From: CAWAND01 sp963807065
GTDB taxonomy: Bacteria; Chloroflexota; Anaerolineae; Anaerolineales; E44-bin32
Assembly: GCA_963807065.1 (NCBI GenBank)
Contig: CAWDZQ010000001.1
Location: 349,053-413,052 of the forward strand
Direction of reading: 5' to 3'
DNA: 64,000 nucleotides
Position numbers and translations under genes: made by a program. Below, one piece after another: positions 51,875 to 60,404 of the stretch (positions are counted from its first letter, which is position 1; every line of letters starts with the position of its first letter). Under the pieces are notes generated by a model. That model was not told where the DNA came from. It saw nothing but the letters and a program-made list of their open reading frames with translations, and did no database searches.

Positions 51875-52309
51875 TCAGAGTCGCTCCGCTTCCGGCGAAA
51901 AACCGACATCCAAACAGTTCGAAACAGGGGAATGCTGGGCGCCCAGCCGGTCGCTCGCATGTGCCGCCATCGTGTGTGTGGTCCGCATAACCCCCCCTTC
52001 CCGTTCAACCAGCAAGCAAAGCACCCGTTCCATCAGTCGGCCAGCCGCCTCGGCGTCACGCGACGGGAGCGAGCTGTCGGCGAACAGATGCTGTTGGGCG
52101 GGGTGGAGGAACAGGTCCGCCTGGTAGGATTTCTCTACGAGTGTTCGAGCGGCGTCGATATCTCCTTCGTCGATTGCACGTTCCGGTTGCCTCTCGAAGT
52201 ACCCTGCAACCGGGTCCCGATCCAGCTGGCAGTGAGACAGGCTCATCCTCGACTTCGGAAACGGGTAGCCCTGAGCGTGCGCAGATCGCCTGTTTGTTCG
52301 CCTGACCAT
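51875..52309 (-). CDS. Possible small protein, family unknown
   Basis: 144 residues from ATG 52309, three bases after the stop of the preceding gene (TAG at 52313). The frame holds helical, charged segments (PERAIDEGDIDAARTLVEKSYQADLFLHPAQQHLF and EAAGRLMERVLCLLVEREGGVMRTT) that look like coding sequence. I do not recognise it. Tight spacing suggests translational coupling to the TGA-containing gene. Confidence is limited because no family supports it. Confidence 0.45.
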   Translation of the reverse strand: MVRRTNRRSAHAQGYPFPKSRMSLSHCQLDRDPVAGYFERQPERAIDEGDIDAARTLVEKSYQADLFLHPAQQHLFADSSLPSRDAEAAGRLMERVLCLLVEREGGVMRTTHTMAAHASDRLGAQHSPVSNCLDVGFSPEAERL

Positions 52310-52312
52310 GTC

Positions 52313-52687
52313 CTAGGGCACGAACCAGGCGATCAGGGTCACCAACAGGCCAGCCACCAGAGCCTTCGCCTGAACCCTTCGCGCTTGCCCTTTCACTTGC
52401 TTGAGTTCTTCTTGGGATTCGATCTTCTCAATGTCTTTGCCGAGTTGGCGCGAGCCTCGCGCCGCAAGTCCTACTCAGGTCTTGTCGCGCCACTGAAACA
52501 CTCCGGAGGCCGCTCCGGCAAAGAAGGGGAAGAGGCCCAATCTCCACACGGGATTGACCGCGCTGGCGCGCAGCCCAGCTAAGACAACCAGGCCGATGAC
52601 GAACATGATAAGCCCACTGATAAGACGTTTGCGCCTCTCCCGTGGGCTGATGTTGGGAACACAGTTGTCTGTGGCGGACAATTTCAT
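52313..52687 (-). CDS. Two-helix membrane protein with in-frame TGA (possible selenoprotein)
   Basis: From ATG 52687: SATDNCVPNISPRERRKRLISG, two helices (LIMFVIGLVVLAGLRASAV; WRLGLFPFFAGAASGVFQW), then RDKT and TGA at 52475-52477. The same frame continues VGLAARGSRQLGKDIEKIES and a final hydrophobic helix ALVAGLLVTLIAWFVP to a TAG at 52313, about 125 residues in all. Homologues I recall read RDKTCV-LAARG, with Cys at the TGA. Right after TGA a hairpin starts: 11 bases, then a 7-bp stem GGCGCGA-GGC-TCGCGCC, so the loop begins 18 bases after TGA, as in bacterial SECIS elements. The alternative is a plain nonsense mutation. No signal peptide; function unknown. Confidence 0.6.
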
Positions 52688-52884
52688 ATTCAAAATGGTA
52701 TCACTTTGAGAGGTTGGGAGCTGTTGAAGGTGCCCCCTGCCCCGAGCCCCTAAGCGGCGCGTCGTGTTAGGAGATCGCCAAGCATAGCCCCGCGTGGAGG
52801 CGGTATTGAGCGTCCACGCCTCAACTCAACCTCGCCTTGCATGCTTGGTTCAAGCCATGCTGGACATCTCGCTGGCTTGGACAT
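52688..52884. other. Intergenic region, degenerate repeat remnant
   Basis: Holds CTGCCCCGAGCC and a nearby GTTAGGA on the plus strand, faint echoes of the array repeat, not enough to call a copy. Confidence 0.3.
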
Positions 52885-53364
52885 TCATGGGTAAACGAGT
52901 TTGAACTTTTCGCAGACCACCGGCATCATCTTGTCCGGTTCCCTGCCCAACGCCTTGCATTCCTCCGAGAAGAAATCCCAGTGCACCTGTCGCCAATAGT
53001 TGAGCGAGCGATCACCCTCTCCCTCTTGATATGCGTGCTCTTCGTCCACCTCGTTGAATGGGGTCTCGGCCAGCTCGGTAATTTGGACAATGCACACGGG
53101 CAGACCCGCAGCATCGAGAATGATGCTGTAACCTCCGATGCGCGGATATGACTCGCCACCAGCCTCATACGCCCATGCGAGCGAGGCCGTGGCAGTCTTA
53201 ATGCCCCTCCGAACCAGATTGCCCAATCGGTCGGCCATCTCCGGAGTATTGCCGAAGCTCCACGCCTGGTAATCCCCGGAAGAAATATCGCCGGCCTCGG
53301 CCCAAGATTTCACAAAGCTTTGCCAGTACCGGCGAACGATGCGCCTTTGCTTCTCTTTTGACAT
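52885..53364 (-). CDS. ASCH domain protein
   Basis: 159 residues from ATG 53364. The ASCH pattern is clear: YWQSFVKSWAEAGD, YQAWSFGNTPEMADRLGNLVRRGIKTATASLAWAYEAGGESYPRIGGYSIILDAAGLPVCIVQITELAETPFNEVDEEHAYQEGEGDRSLNYWRQVHWDFF, and VCEKFKLVYP at the end. ASCH is a beta-barrel related to PUA domains; members bind RNA or have RNase or N4-acetylcytidine amidohydrolase activity. The role here is not known. The Lys-Thr-Ala-Thr block is intact. Confidence 0.9.
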   Translation of the reverse strand: MSKEKQRRIVRRYWQSFVKSWAEAGDISSGDYQAWSFGNTPEMADRLGNLVRRGIKTATASLAWAYEAGGESYPRIGGYSIILDAAGLPVCIVQITELAETPFNEVDEEHAYQEGEGDRSLNYWRQVHWDFFSEECKALGREPDKMMPVVCEKFKLVYP

Positions 53365-53593
53365 TCGAATCGGACCTCGAAGCGGTGCCTTACGCAGTCA
53401 AGATTTACGCAAATCTCAGGGCCCTGTTCGTGTCCTTCTGCGCCAGGCCAGCAGACCTCCCCGAGCAGATAACCATCATGTCCCGTCCTCTCAAAGATCC
53501 GCACGAGGCAAAATGCGATGGCGGTCCGATGCAGCGAGAGGTGAGAAAGCCGCTCCCCTGCAAGAGCGTCGGCAGCTGATAGGATTGAAGAAT

Positions 53594-53977
53594 TCAACCC
53601 GTGCTTCGGGCAGCCTTGGCCTGCAGTCTGTTTGCCGCCAAGAAGAGGATCGCCGGCGGGACAATAAGAGCCCAGACAATCAAGAAGTTCTCCACCCAAT
53701 CACCCTTTAGTATCACCCAGGCAAGCTCGCGCAAGAGCATCGTCCCGATTGAAATGGTGGCCCCGACGTTCTCCCACCACCAAGCGATGAGCAATCCCAT
53801 GATGGCCACGCCCCAGAACGCCAGAAGGAACCAGTCCTCAAACGGAACTGGCCCTGTGATAGTTGGATCTGGAGTAAACGCCAGAACGAGCGCAAATCCG
53901 GCTAGCAGAAGGCTCCAAATGCGGGCGATCCACCTGAGGATCTTTGAACTGGCGGGTATCGACTTTGGTTCGTCCAT
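53594..53977 (-). CDS. Small membrane protein (DUF7670-like)
   Basis: 127 residues from ATG 53977, GAGAGG upstream. Helices: IARIWSLLLAGFALVLAF, WFLLAFWGVAIMGLLIAWWW and FLIVWALIVPPAILFLAANRL. The stretch WENVGATISIGTMLLRELAWVILKGDW between helices is typical of uncharacterised small membrane proteins I associate with DUF7670. No enzymatic motif. Its downstream side (54027-54105 is upstream) borders the array repeat region. Confidence 0.65.
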   Translation of the reverse strand: MDEPKSIPASSKILRWIARIWSLLLAGFALVLAFTPDPTITGPVPFEDWFLLAFWGVAIMGLLIAWWWENVGATISIGTMLLRELAWVILKGDWVENFLIVWALIVPPAILFLAANRLQAKAARSTG

Positions 53978-54026
53978 TGGCTGCCTCTCACGTGAGTTAG
54001 GGCGAATATCCATGCGTCAACTTGAG

Positions 54027-54105
54027 CAACAATTGCTGGGCCCACCCCACCCCGCATCCCTAGATAAGCCAGCTGCAAGTGCGGGTCGATCCGGCGAGAT
54101 GCCAA
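54027..54105 (-). repeat. attC-like repeat, 5' half only
   Basis: On the minus strand: TCTCGCCGGATCGACC and GCACTTGCAG, then GGGATGCGGGG. The central and 3' arms are missing. It follows the glycosylase gene stop at once. Confidence 0.55.
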
Positions 54106-54112
54106 TCGGCGG

Positions 54113-54754
54113 CTAGCGTCCTCGTTCACTCAAATAGGCGTGCCAGAGGATTCTTGCAGCTACGGCCCTCCATGGCCGCCAACCGGCCGCCATGTGGTCT
54201 ACTTCATCGAAGCCGGGGATTTGCTCCAACCTCTTCACTTCCCGTATTGATTTGGCCAGGGCTAAGTCGCCGGACGGCCATACATCCGGCCGAAGAAGTG
54301 AGAACAACAGGTAGGTATCGGCAGTCCACCGACCAACACCCCTAATCTCCATCAGCTGCTCACGGGCTTGCTCGTCGCTCAAGGTTTGGAGCTGAGCCAT
54401 GTCAAGTTCCGAATTCGAGATGGCCAATGCGATGTCACGTGCATAGGTGCCCTTCTGGCGACTGAACCCGATTTCGCGCAACCGGCGAGCATCCAAGGAT
54501 AGAAAGGCACCGGCTTCTATCGCCCCGATAGCGGACTCGAGCTTGGCGTATGCAGCGCTTGCAGATTCAAGGGACACCTGTTGAGCGAGGATAGCCATGA
54601 CGATGCCGGCGAACCCCTGGGCGTGGGTCCAAAGCGGTGGGCGTCCCCATTTGAGGATAACAGCGCCCAGATCTGCATCCCGGCTGGATAAGTCGGCGAT
54701 GCCCTCAGCGAATGCAGTTTCAGTCAGCACCTGGCTGCTAAGCGTCTTGCTCAT
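54113..54754 (-). CDS. DNA-3-methyladenine glycosylase II (AlkA-like)
   Basis: 213 residues. HhH-GPD base-excision repair enzyme that removes alkylated purines. The helix-hairpin-helix reads LMEIRGVGRWTADTYLLFSL (about residues 135-154) and the catalytic Asp follows in WPSGDLALAKSIREV. The opening ILKWGRPPLWTHAQGFAGIVMAILAQQVS, with Gln-Gln-Val-Ser, is the usual start of AlkA catalytic domains. It lacks the N-terminal AlkA_N domain of the E. coli enzyme. Cytoplasmic. Start ATG 54754. Confidence 0.9.
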   Translation of the reverse strand: MSKTLSSQVLTETAFAEGIADLSSRDADLGAVILKWGRPPLWTHAQGFAGIVMAILAQQVSLESASAAYAKLESAIGAIEAGAFLSLDARRLREIGFSRQKGTYARDIALAISNSELDMAQLQTLSDEQAREQLMEIRGVGRWTADTYLLFSLLRPDVWPSGDLALAKSIREVKRLEQIPGFDEVDHMAAGWRPWRAVAARILWHAYLSERGR

Positions 54755-54800
54755 GGGTTACCTGTCTGAGAAATCCTGCATCAGGTCATCGGCTGAGCGG

Positions 54801-54985
54801 CCACCTGACGCCTTGGAATTGCGAAGTCCTCCATTGGTTAAGGGAAGCGGGCCAGGCCCATCTCCATCAAGCCCTTGAAGCTTCCCGAGCATACTGCCTT
54901 CGCGCCCAACTCGCCCGTCTGCCTCAAGCGAAAAAGCCTGCAGGTGCGGTTCATTCCAGCCATCCGGTACCGCTCGGTGAGGCGT
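54801..54985 (-). repeat. attC-like repeat
   Basis: Minus-strand order: GATGGCTGGAATGAACCGCACCTGCAG, GGGCGAGTTGGGCGCG, AGTATGCTCGGG, GAGGACTTCGCAATTCCAAGGCGTC. All arms are present, end motif altered (GTCAGGT). It lies between the DUF5946 stop and the AlkA-like start. Confidence 0.6.
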
Positions 54986-55021
54986 TTCAAGCTGCAATTG
55001 GCCCGGGTCTGAGTTCGTGTT

Positions 55022-55468
55022 CTAATGCCCTTCAGACCGGACAAGATCCTTGGTGTCAGTCAGAAGCGCCTCTGCCCACGCGCGAATATCGCCGCAGTAG
55101 TTGTTTGTGGTATCCAGGCGGATGTCAGCAACCGTTAGCGTCCAGCCAATCTTACCCACGCCTTCCAGCTTGGGACCACTGGTCAGCCTCCATAGGCGAT
55201 GTCCGTCGTCCATCCGCTGCCGATTCTGCCGCCTGGCGCTTTCGGGCATCAGACCGCCGTTGATGAATTGATCGAGGAGCCCTCGGGCCGCTAACCAGCC
55301 TTCTTTGGAGTAGACATTGTGCTGGAGCATGTAGCTGGGGACGCTAAGATGATGGACCTGGAAGCAGGCGGGCACCTCCGCTTCCTTGAACTGGGTCAGA
55401 TTGAAGAGGTCCCCGCAAGTCTCTCCTTCGCGCAGTTGAGCTCCGCATTTCGGGCAGAGATCAGTCAT
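55022..55468 (-). CDS. DUF5946 family protein
   Basis: 148 residues from ATG 55468. MTDLCPKCGAQLREGETCGDLF has the two Cys pairs of the family knuckle, and VPACFQVHHLSVPSYMLQHNVYSKEGWLAARGLLDQFI is the His-containing helical core. The rest (LWRLTSGPKLEGVGKIGWTLTVADIR) resembles the end of other DUF5946 proteins. No function known. Second copy of the family in the window (first at 7500), but here flanked by array repeats as a cassette. Confidence 0.75.
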   Translation of the reverse strand: MTDLCPKCGAQLREGETCGDLFNLTQFKEAEVPACFQVHHLSVPSYMLQHNVYSKEGWLAARGLLDQFINGGLMPESARRQNRQRMDDGHRLWRLTSGPKLEGVGKIGWTLTVADIRLDTTNNYCGDIRAWAEALLTDTKDLVRSEGH

Positions 55469-56316
55469 GTCACCATTCTAGTCCGCCTCGATGAAGTGCG
55501 ACAAGTGAATGGGCTGCCTAACGCTTCCGAACCGCTAACTCCGACGGTATGTTCGGGGATCGGCCAGGGCCATGCCACGCCTAGCCCCATGTCCAAACTG
55601 TCTGTGCGCACAACCACAACATCAATTCCGCCCGTCGTCCATCGCAAAGCACATTGGAATTGCCATCCGATTCAGGCAGGGCATAACGTCAGAATGTGGC
55701 CGCACTAGGGACATGGGGCCTGGGCATGAATTGGCTCAATGTGAGATCGGGGCGTTCGCGATCCTGGTCTTCGTTGAAACGTGTCAAACGGACCCGGCAG
55801 CCAGCTGCCCTCCGATAACGAACACCCCTCCCGCTGAACTCTCCCCGCGACGCTCGCATCGCAGACTGAAAATGCGCTTGGGCCCGGCGCAAAACATCCC
55901 GCCGGGTCGGGCTCGAATGAGCCTTCGTGGACAGGCGGGAGACAAGATCATTGTCGAGATTTGGCCGATACCATGCAGCTTCACCCACATCGGACATCCC
56001 GGCTCTGTCCTGCAAACACCCAAGACCCGGTTTTCAATTTTGGTATTCTTGATAGAGAGGCTTCGCAGGAGCACAAAGTCCAGCCTCGCTCCGACGAGAA
56101 GGTCGTCAGCGAAACGGCGGGTTGGATGGTCGTAGCGTGAGGCTCCGATAACTATCGGCGGCTGGGCGGGAGAATGGTCGGTTGGATCGGTCCCGCTCAC
56201 GGTGGGCTTGACAATATGTCCGGTGGTGGACGTTCGCGGTCGTGGCTGGTAGAACGAATGAAAAAGGGACCATCCTGTCCATCCCCTCGTAGGCAATACA
56301 AACGATCGGAGAGAAC
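55469..56316. other. 850-bp stretch with one repeat, no supported gene
   Basis: The repeat at 55516-55690 occupies the left part. Frames on either strand between 55690 and 56300 have no recognisable content. Confidence 0.35.
55516..55690 (-). repeat. attC-like repeat with perfect GTTAGGC end
   Basis: Ends GGTTCGGAAGC-GTTAGGC on the minus strand, a perfect GTTRRRY 3' core, about 50 bp before the DUF5946 start. The centre (GATCCCCGAACAT) matches the general pattern; the 5' arm is degenerate. Confidence 0.55.
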
Positions 56317-56749
56317 ATGAAGGCGAAAAATCATCCGAACGGTGAGGCCGCTTCAGACAAGATCACGAAACGGATCCAAGAGCTGGCGGATTGGAGAGGG
56401 GAGAGCTCTCGCCCATCTTCGTCAGCTCATCCACGACGCCGACCCCGACATCCAGGAGGAGTGGAAATGGGAAAAGCCTTCTCACCCTGGAACCCCCGTC
56501 TGGTCCCATGATGGCGGTGTCTGCACTGGCGAAACGTACAAGCAGGTGGTGAAGCTCACCTTCTTCCGCGGGGCCTCCCTCGAGGACCCGAAGAAGATCT
56601 TCAATTCTAGCTTGGAAGGGAACTCGCGTCGTGCGATCGACTTCCACGAAGGTGAAAAGATCAACGAAGCTGCCTTCAAACAGCTCATCCACGCCGCAGT
56701 GGCGGCCAATTCCGCAGCCCGCACTCAACGTGCGACAAAAAAGAAGTAG
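56317..56749 (+). pseudogene. DUF1801 protein with a frameshift, plus strand
   Basis: Starts ATG 56317 (MKAKNHPNGEAASDKITKRIQELADWRGE) in one frame and continues in another with LAHLRQLIHDADPDIQEEWKWEKP, VWSHDGGVCTGETYKQVVKLTFFRGASLEDPKKIFNSSLEGNSRRAIDFHEGEKI. Together these give the standard DUF1801 protein of about 140 residues. One base too many near 56396-56405, in GAGAGCTCTC, breaks the frame. It is the only plus-strand gene in this part of the array. Mutation or sequencing error. Confidence 0.75.
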
Positions 56750-57737
56750 GCCCAGCCGCGCGCCAGCCGCTTGCATGGAGCTCTTCTTGGGGCGGCTGCC
56801 AACTCACAGGCGATGCCACCAGATTCCTGAAAGAAATCGACCATTGGCCAAGATAGCTACAGGACAATTGAGAATGGTGAAGCGTGGCCTCGGCTCAGTT
56901 GGGTACGTCTCCGGGGGGAGAGGCCAGGGCGTTCCGCCTAGGCACCGGAATTTAGGTCAATCTTGATTGTCCTGAGAGAAGTGTCAAGGAGGGGCAAGCT
57001 AGCTGAAGCGAGCTAGAGTGGAAACCAATCTTGGAAGATTTCGAAGATTGAAGGGCATAGAAGCGCGAAGGTCCTTACAGGGCAGATTGCTGATGGCTAT
57101 CTCCTGGATTGCTTCGGCGCGCTGGGAGGTCTGGTACTCACATGGCTCGGCCAGTGTAAAAGTCTTTGGCTTATAGCCCTTCCGACTTCTTGCGGTCCAA
57201 GGCCCTTGAAGTTCGAAGTACCATGTGCTTTGTGAGGATCGCATGGCGCGACGCAGCTTCCCGCCCTGCCCTCGCCGAGAGCACACACCTATCACTTCAA
57301 ACTCACCCCGCGTCTCTCGCGAAGCGCATTTCAAACGCCATCCTTGCCCACGAGGTCTTAGCGGGCTTGGTAGAACCGACCTGGCCGGCCCGGCGGCCAT
57401 TCAGCCGTTGGCGCTGAGATACTTGGCCCCGCCTTACTCCCCCGGCATTCCCGTTCCAATTCAGCGAGATATTCGCATGTGTTTGAACGGCAAGAGACCC
57501 AGCAATGCCGAAAGACAAGCCTTTACCTCTTCTTTCGAATGCTTGAAGTGCATGAGTATCAGGTTTGGCCCGGGATGTTTGGGGCTTGTGCGAGCGAAAG
57601 AAGAAACTCACAAGCGCAAGAGGTCGCTCTTCTTCGCTGTTTGCTCACTCCAAATCCAGCATGGCGACCAGTGCATACCCCAAACCTAATGTCCGACTTC
57701 TTCGCCATCGATGAACTTATGTGAGTCCGCAATCCAA
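56750..57737. other. 990-bp stretch with one array repeat
   Basis: Contains the repeat at 57195-57365. A minus-strand frame at about 57000-57190 (KGYKPKTFTLAEPCEYQTSQRAEAIQEI) directly after it looks mildly protein-like, but I cannot support a gene. Confidence 0.35.
57195..57365 (-). repeat. attC-like repeat
   Basis: On the minus strand: GCGAGAGACGCGGGGTGAGTTTGAAGTGA, TGTGTGCTCTCGG, CCTCACAAAGCACATGGTACTTCG, AACTTCAAGGGCC. Same order as the full copies; both terminal cores are degenerate. Confidence 0.55.
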
Positions 57738-59195
57738 TCAAGATCCCGATGTATTTCTGAATCCTCTCAGTTTGGGGACTGCCCAAACCAATGCCGAAAT
57801 CAGGAGCACGAAGATGAGCTGTTCAACATAGAACCGCTCCCGGCCATTCTCACCCGTCTCGAACAGAATGCTAATGAGAGTTGTATACGAGATCAAGATG
57901 AAAATCCAAGTCGCAACTGGCAATGCCTGCATGGAAGCAAGCAGGCCCTCCCTGGTTCTAAAACTCGAGAAAGCCAGGACTGCGACATAGGCGGCCAAGC
58001 AAAGGGGAACGAGGAAGAAGAAGAACGAGCCAAAGTAGACTCCATGAAAGGGACTGAACGCCGATCCCTCGATGTAGCCTGCCAGGGTGAGCGCCGCTGG
58101 CCAAAGCTTGCTAACATTGACGGCATGGTGCTTGAACTGGAATGACGGGATGCAGTAGATCTCGTAACCCGTGATCATGCCACTGATGTACCTGCGTGGA
58201 TCCTTCCGGATCAGATTGATTGCACTTTGCTGGTACGACTTTGAGACAGCGATCATGTTGATGTTGTGTTGGTCATCTCGGCTGAGCACAGGGATGTCGG
58301 ATGTCAGATCGAAGCCATACTTCACGTAGGCTGAAGCTGGCCTAAAAATCTCCTCTTCCGAGGCCACCCGCGAGATCACGCCCTCTTTCGCCAGCGCCGC
58401 GAGCTCTTCGGAAGAGTAGGTTACCGAGGCAACTTTCCATAAGTTGAACCCCCCCCAACTCGAGGCCCCAAAGAATCCATAGAGCGCCTCATTCTTGGCG
58501 TACCAGGCAAGCGGCAGAATGCTGATTAGAGCGGAGGTCAGCAGAATCCTTCGCCAATCTCGTTTTGAGGCGAGCACCAGCACGACAACCGCGGCCGGGA
58601 CGATAATCAGGTGATAGGCCGAACGCGTAAGCACAAGCAGACTGAGGATCAACACGAATCCAGCTGCGAAGATGATCTTCTTGGTGTGATCAAAGAAACC
58701 CAGAAGACACACGGTCAATGTGACCAAAAAGCATGTGAGTATGTCATAGAGCATGTACGCTTCAAACAAGAAGGGGCCAAGGCTGACGGCCAGCAGAACA
58801 CCAACAAGGGCAGATAGCCATCTCGTTTTGGTCATGATGAGGAGGGTGAGATAGATGCACCCCGAGGTGAGCGCTCCCAACACAATGTTCCCATACTGCA
58901 TGGCGGACATCGGAGATCCGGCAAAGAAACGGAAGAAGAGAGCGCCATAGAGATTAAACAGCGGAGGTTGAGAATGAAGATACCAAAGGCTCCGCGCCAG
59001 GTCGTTCACTAACAAGTCTTGAGGGACTGTTTGCCACCACCAGTCCCACGGCCGGAAGCCAGGATTGGCAGTAATGTCAAGTCCGACGATTTCTTTGAGG
59101 TAAACCGCAATCATCACGTGAAGAAGAACGACCAAGCACAGGATAAGCCCGTCGCTCCGTCTAAGTCGAAAGTCAGAGTCCCTGCTCTGGATCAT
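57738..59195 (-). CDS. Glycosyltransferase-39-like multi-helix membrane protein
   Basis: 485 residues, 11-13 helices, from ATG 59195 (GGAGGAAGG upstream). An early loop GLDITANPGFRPWDWWWQTVPQDLLVNDLARSLWYLHSQPPLFNLYGALFF, with Asp and a Pro-Pro pair facing the outside, is the pattern of dolichyl/undecaprenyl-phosphate sugar-dependent glycosyltransferases (PMT/ArnT type). The cytoplasmic tail is short. It may transfer a sugar to an envelope acceptor outside the membrane. It is large for a cassette, and is flanked by repeats on both sides (59419 and 57365). Confidence 0.75.
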   Translation of the reverse strand: MIQSRDSDFRLRRSDGLILCLVVLLHVMIAVYLKEIVGLDITANPGFRPWDWWWQTVPQDLLVNDLARSLWYLHSQPPLFNLYGALFFRFFAGSPMSAMQYGNIVLGALTSGCIYLTLLIMTKTRWLSALVGVLLAVSLGPFLFEAYMLYDILTCFLVTLTVCLLGFFDHTKKIIFAAGFVLILSLLVLTRSAYHLIIVPAAVVVLVLASKRDWRRILLTSALISILPLAWYAKNEALYGFFGASSWGGFNLWKVASVTYSSEELAALAKEGVISRVASEEEIFRPASAYVKYGFDLTSDIPVLSRDDQHNINMIAVSKSYQQSAINLIRKDPRRYISGMITGYEIYCIPSFQFKHHAVNVSKLWPAALTLAGYIEGSAFSPFHGVYFGSFFFFLVPLCLAAYVAVLAFSSFRTREGLLASMQALPVATWIFILISYTTLISILFETGENGRERFYVEQLIFVLLISALVWAVPKLRGFRNTSGS

Positions 59196-59418
59196 CCTTC
59201 CTCCATTGTCCGGCCGAAGAACTGTCTCGGCTGGCGGATGTCAAAGGGGCATCGTTGAAACCGTATGTAGCAATAAGTTGGTAGTGGGCATGCCGGCTCG
59301 AGACAACCGCCGGGGAAGATTTTGTAGGACGCTTTGGTCGCGAACACCCGGGGGACATTTTCGCGCCCTTGGCCGTGGAGACAAGTGGACCCAGGCACCA
59401 GATACAAGAAGCTCTATT

Positions 59419-59614
59419 TCAGATGCTCTCGAATTGACTGTACCGAGCGCCTTCGAGCTTTTCGCAGCCTCCGAGCGCAAGCGAATGAGATCGGCTGTGG
59501 CCTTTCGCCGCCCTTCCCCTGAACCAACCTGAGCATCAGACCACCACGCCCAACTCTCCCTCATCCGTCGCTAGGCACTCTGGAACTGCGGTCTGATGAA
59601 GCGAACTGTTGGCG
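59419..59614 (-). repeat. attC-like repeat
   Basis: On the minus strand: CGCCAAC, AGTTCGCTTCATCAGACCGCAGTTCC, GGGAGAGTTGGGCGTGG, ATGCTCAGG, and AATTCGAGAGCATC at the 3' end. It starts 33 bp after the gene stop at 59648. The 3' arm carries a 20-odd bp expansion. Confidence 0.6.
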
Positions 59615-59647
59615 TCACACCCCATCTGATAGGGAGAGAAGCCTCCC

Positions 59648-60169
59648 TTAGCTGCCGGGATCCGGTCCAGTCTCCGCCTCGCTCACGTCTATCGCAATGT
59701 CAACCAGGACAAGCAATCCCTCAGAGACCGCTTGGAGGATCACGAAGTAGGCGATCCCAATTGTTGTCGTGATGAGGGGGCCAACAAGATAGACAAGATC
59801 TGAGAGCTTGCCTATCGAGCCGATGTTGTTGGCGATGGAGAGCCCAGAGTTCCCCAAGTATAGAACGAGCAAGACCCATGAAAGAATTTTCGCCCAGTAA
59901 GAGATGGAGAAGACTTTATCGGTGTTATGAAGGAAGTCCGGTAAGGCTCTCCCCTCACCTTGCGACTCGGCCCGGGAATTGGCGAATTCGGGGTCTCGCC
60001 GTGGCACTTCGCCAAGCCGCTCGAGCAGAATATCTTGAAGGACATCGAAGGCGGTGTCGGTCCATTCGGCGGTGTCATGCAAGTGCCAAATTTCAAGCAG
60101 GTCTTCTGTTTCTCTCGCCTCTAGGTTCGCCCGGATTACATACTCCTGTCGGCCAAGGTCCTTGCTCAT
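59648..60169 (-). CDS. Membrane protein of unknown function
   Basis: 173 residues from ATG 60169, AAGGAG upstream. Residues 1-75 are soluble and acidic (ANLEARETEDLLEIWHLHDTAEWTDTAFDVLQDILLERLGEVP), then two helices (YWAKILSWVLLVLYLGNSGLSIAN and LVYLVGPLITTTIGIAYFVILQAV). The acidic start with repeated ETEDLLEIWH resembles unnamed bacterial proteins with this motif and two helices. No catalytic motif. It is a typical single-gene cassette between two repeats. Confidence 0.65.
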   Translation of the reverse strand: MSKDLGRQEYVIRANLEARETEDLLEIWHLHDTAEWTDTAFDVLQDILLERLGEVPRRDPEFANSRAESQGEGRALPDFLHNTDKVFSISYWAKILSWVLLVLYLGNSGLSIANNIGSIGKLSDLVYLVGPLITTTIGIAYFVILQAVSEGLLVLVDIAIDVSEAETGPDPGS

Positions 60170-60219
60170 TTTTCTCCTTCTATATCGATGGGAATCGAGC
60201 CTGCTAAGTTCATTGCCGC

Positions 60220-60367
60220 CAAACAACCTCGAGATGAGCGGCCGAGCATAGGGTACTCCACCTGCAAACATCCCGCTGGCCCTGTCCCATCCTGCAGGCT
60301 GATTAGTCGGCCGGCGTCCCTCGGCTGGCACACTGCAAGTGCGCTCCGAACCAGCGAGATGTTCAGG
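60220..60367 (-). repeat. attC-like repeat with rearranged 3' arm
   Basis: On the minus strand: CTGAAC, ATCTCGCTGG, GCGCACTTGCAGTGTG, a short centre with TATGCTCGGCCG, then CATCTCGAGG. The 3' arm is shortened, like the copy at 49602. It lies 37 bp after the stop of the epimerase gene. Confidence 0.55.
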
Positions 60368-60404
60368 AGCCAAAACCTCCTTACTGCGCACGTGCCGGCA
60401 AAGG

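Noticed and set aside
52741..52775. Another array repeat copy near the ASCH gene
   Set aside because: Only CTGCCCCGAGCC and GTTAGGA fit; the arms are absent.
55784..56296. A 170-codon minus-strand frame in the gap before the DUF1801 gene
   Set aside because: No motif recognised, composition shifts along the frame, and an equally long frame exists on the other strand.
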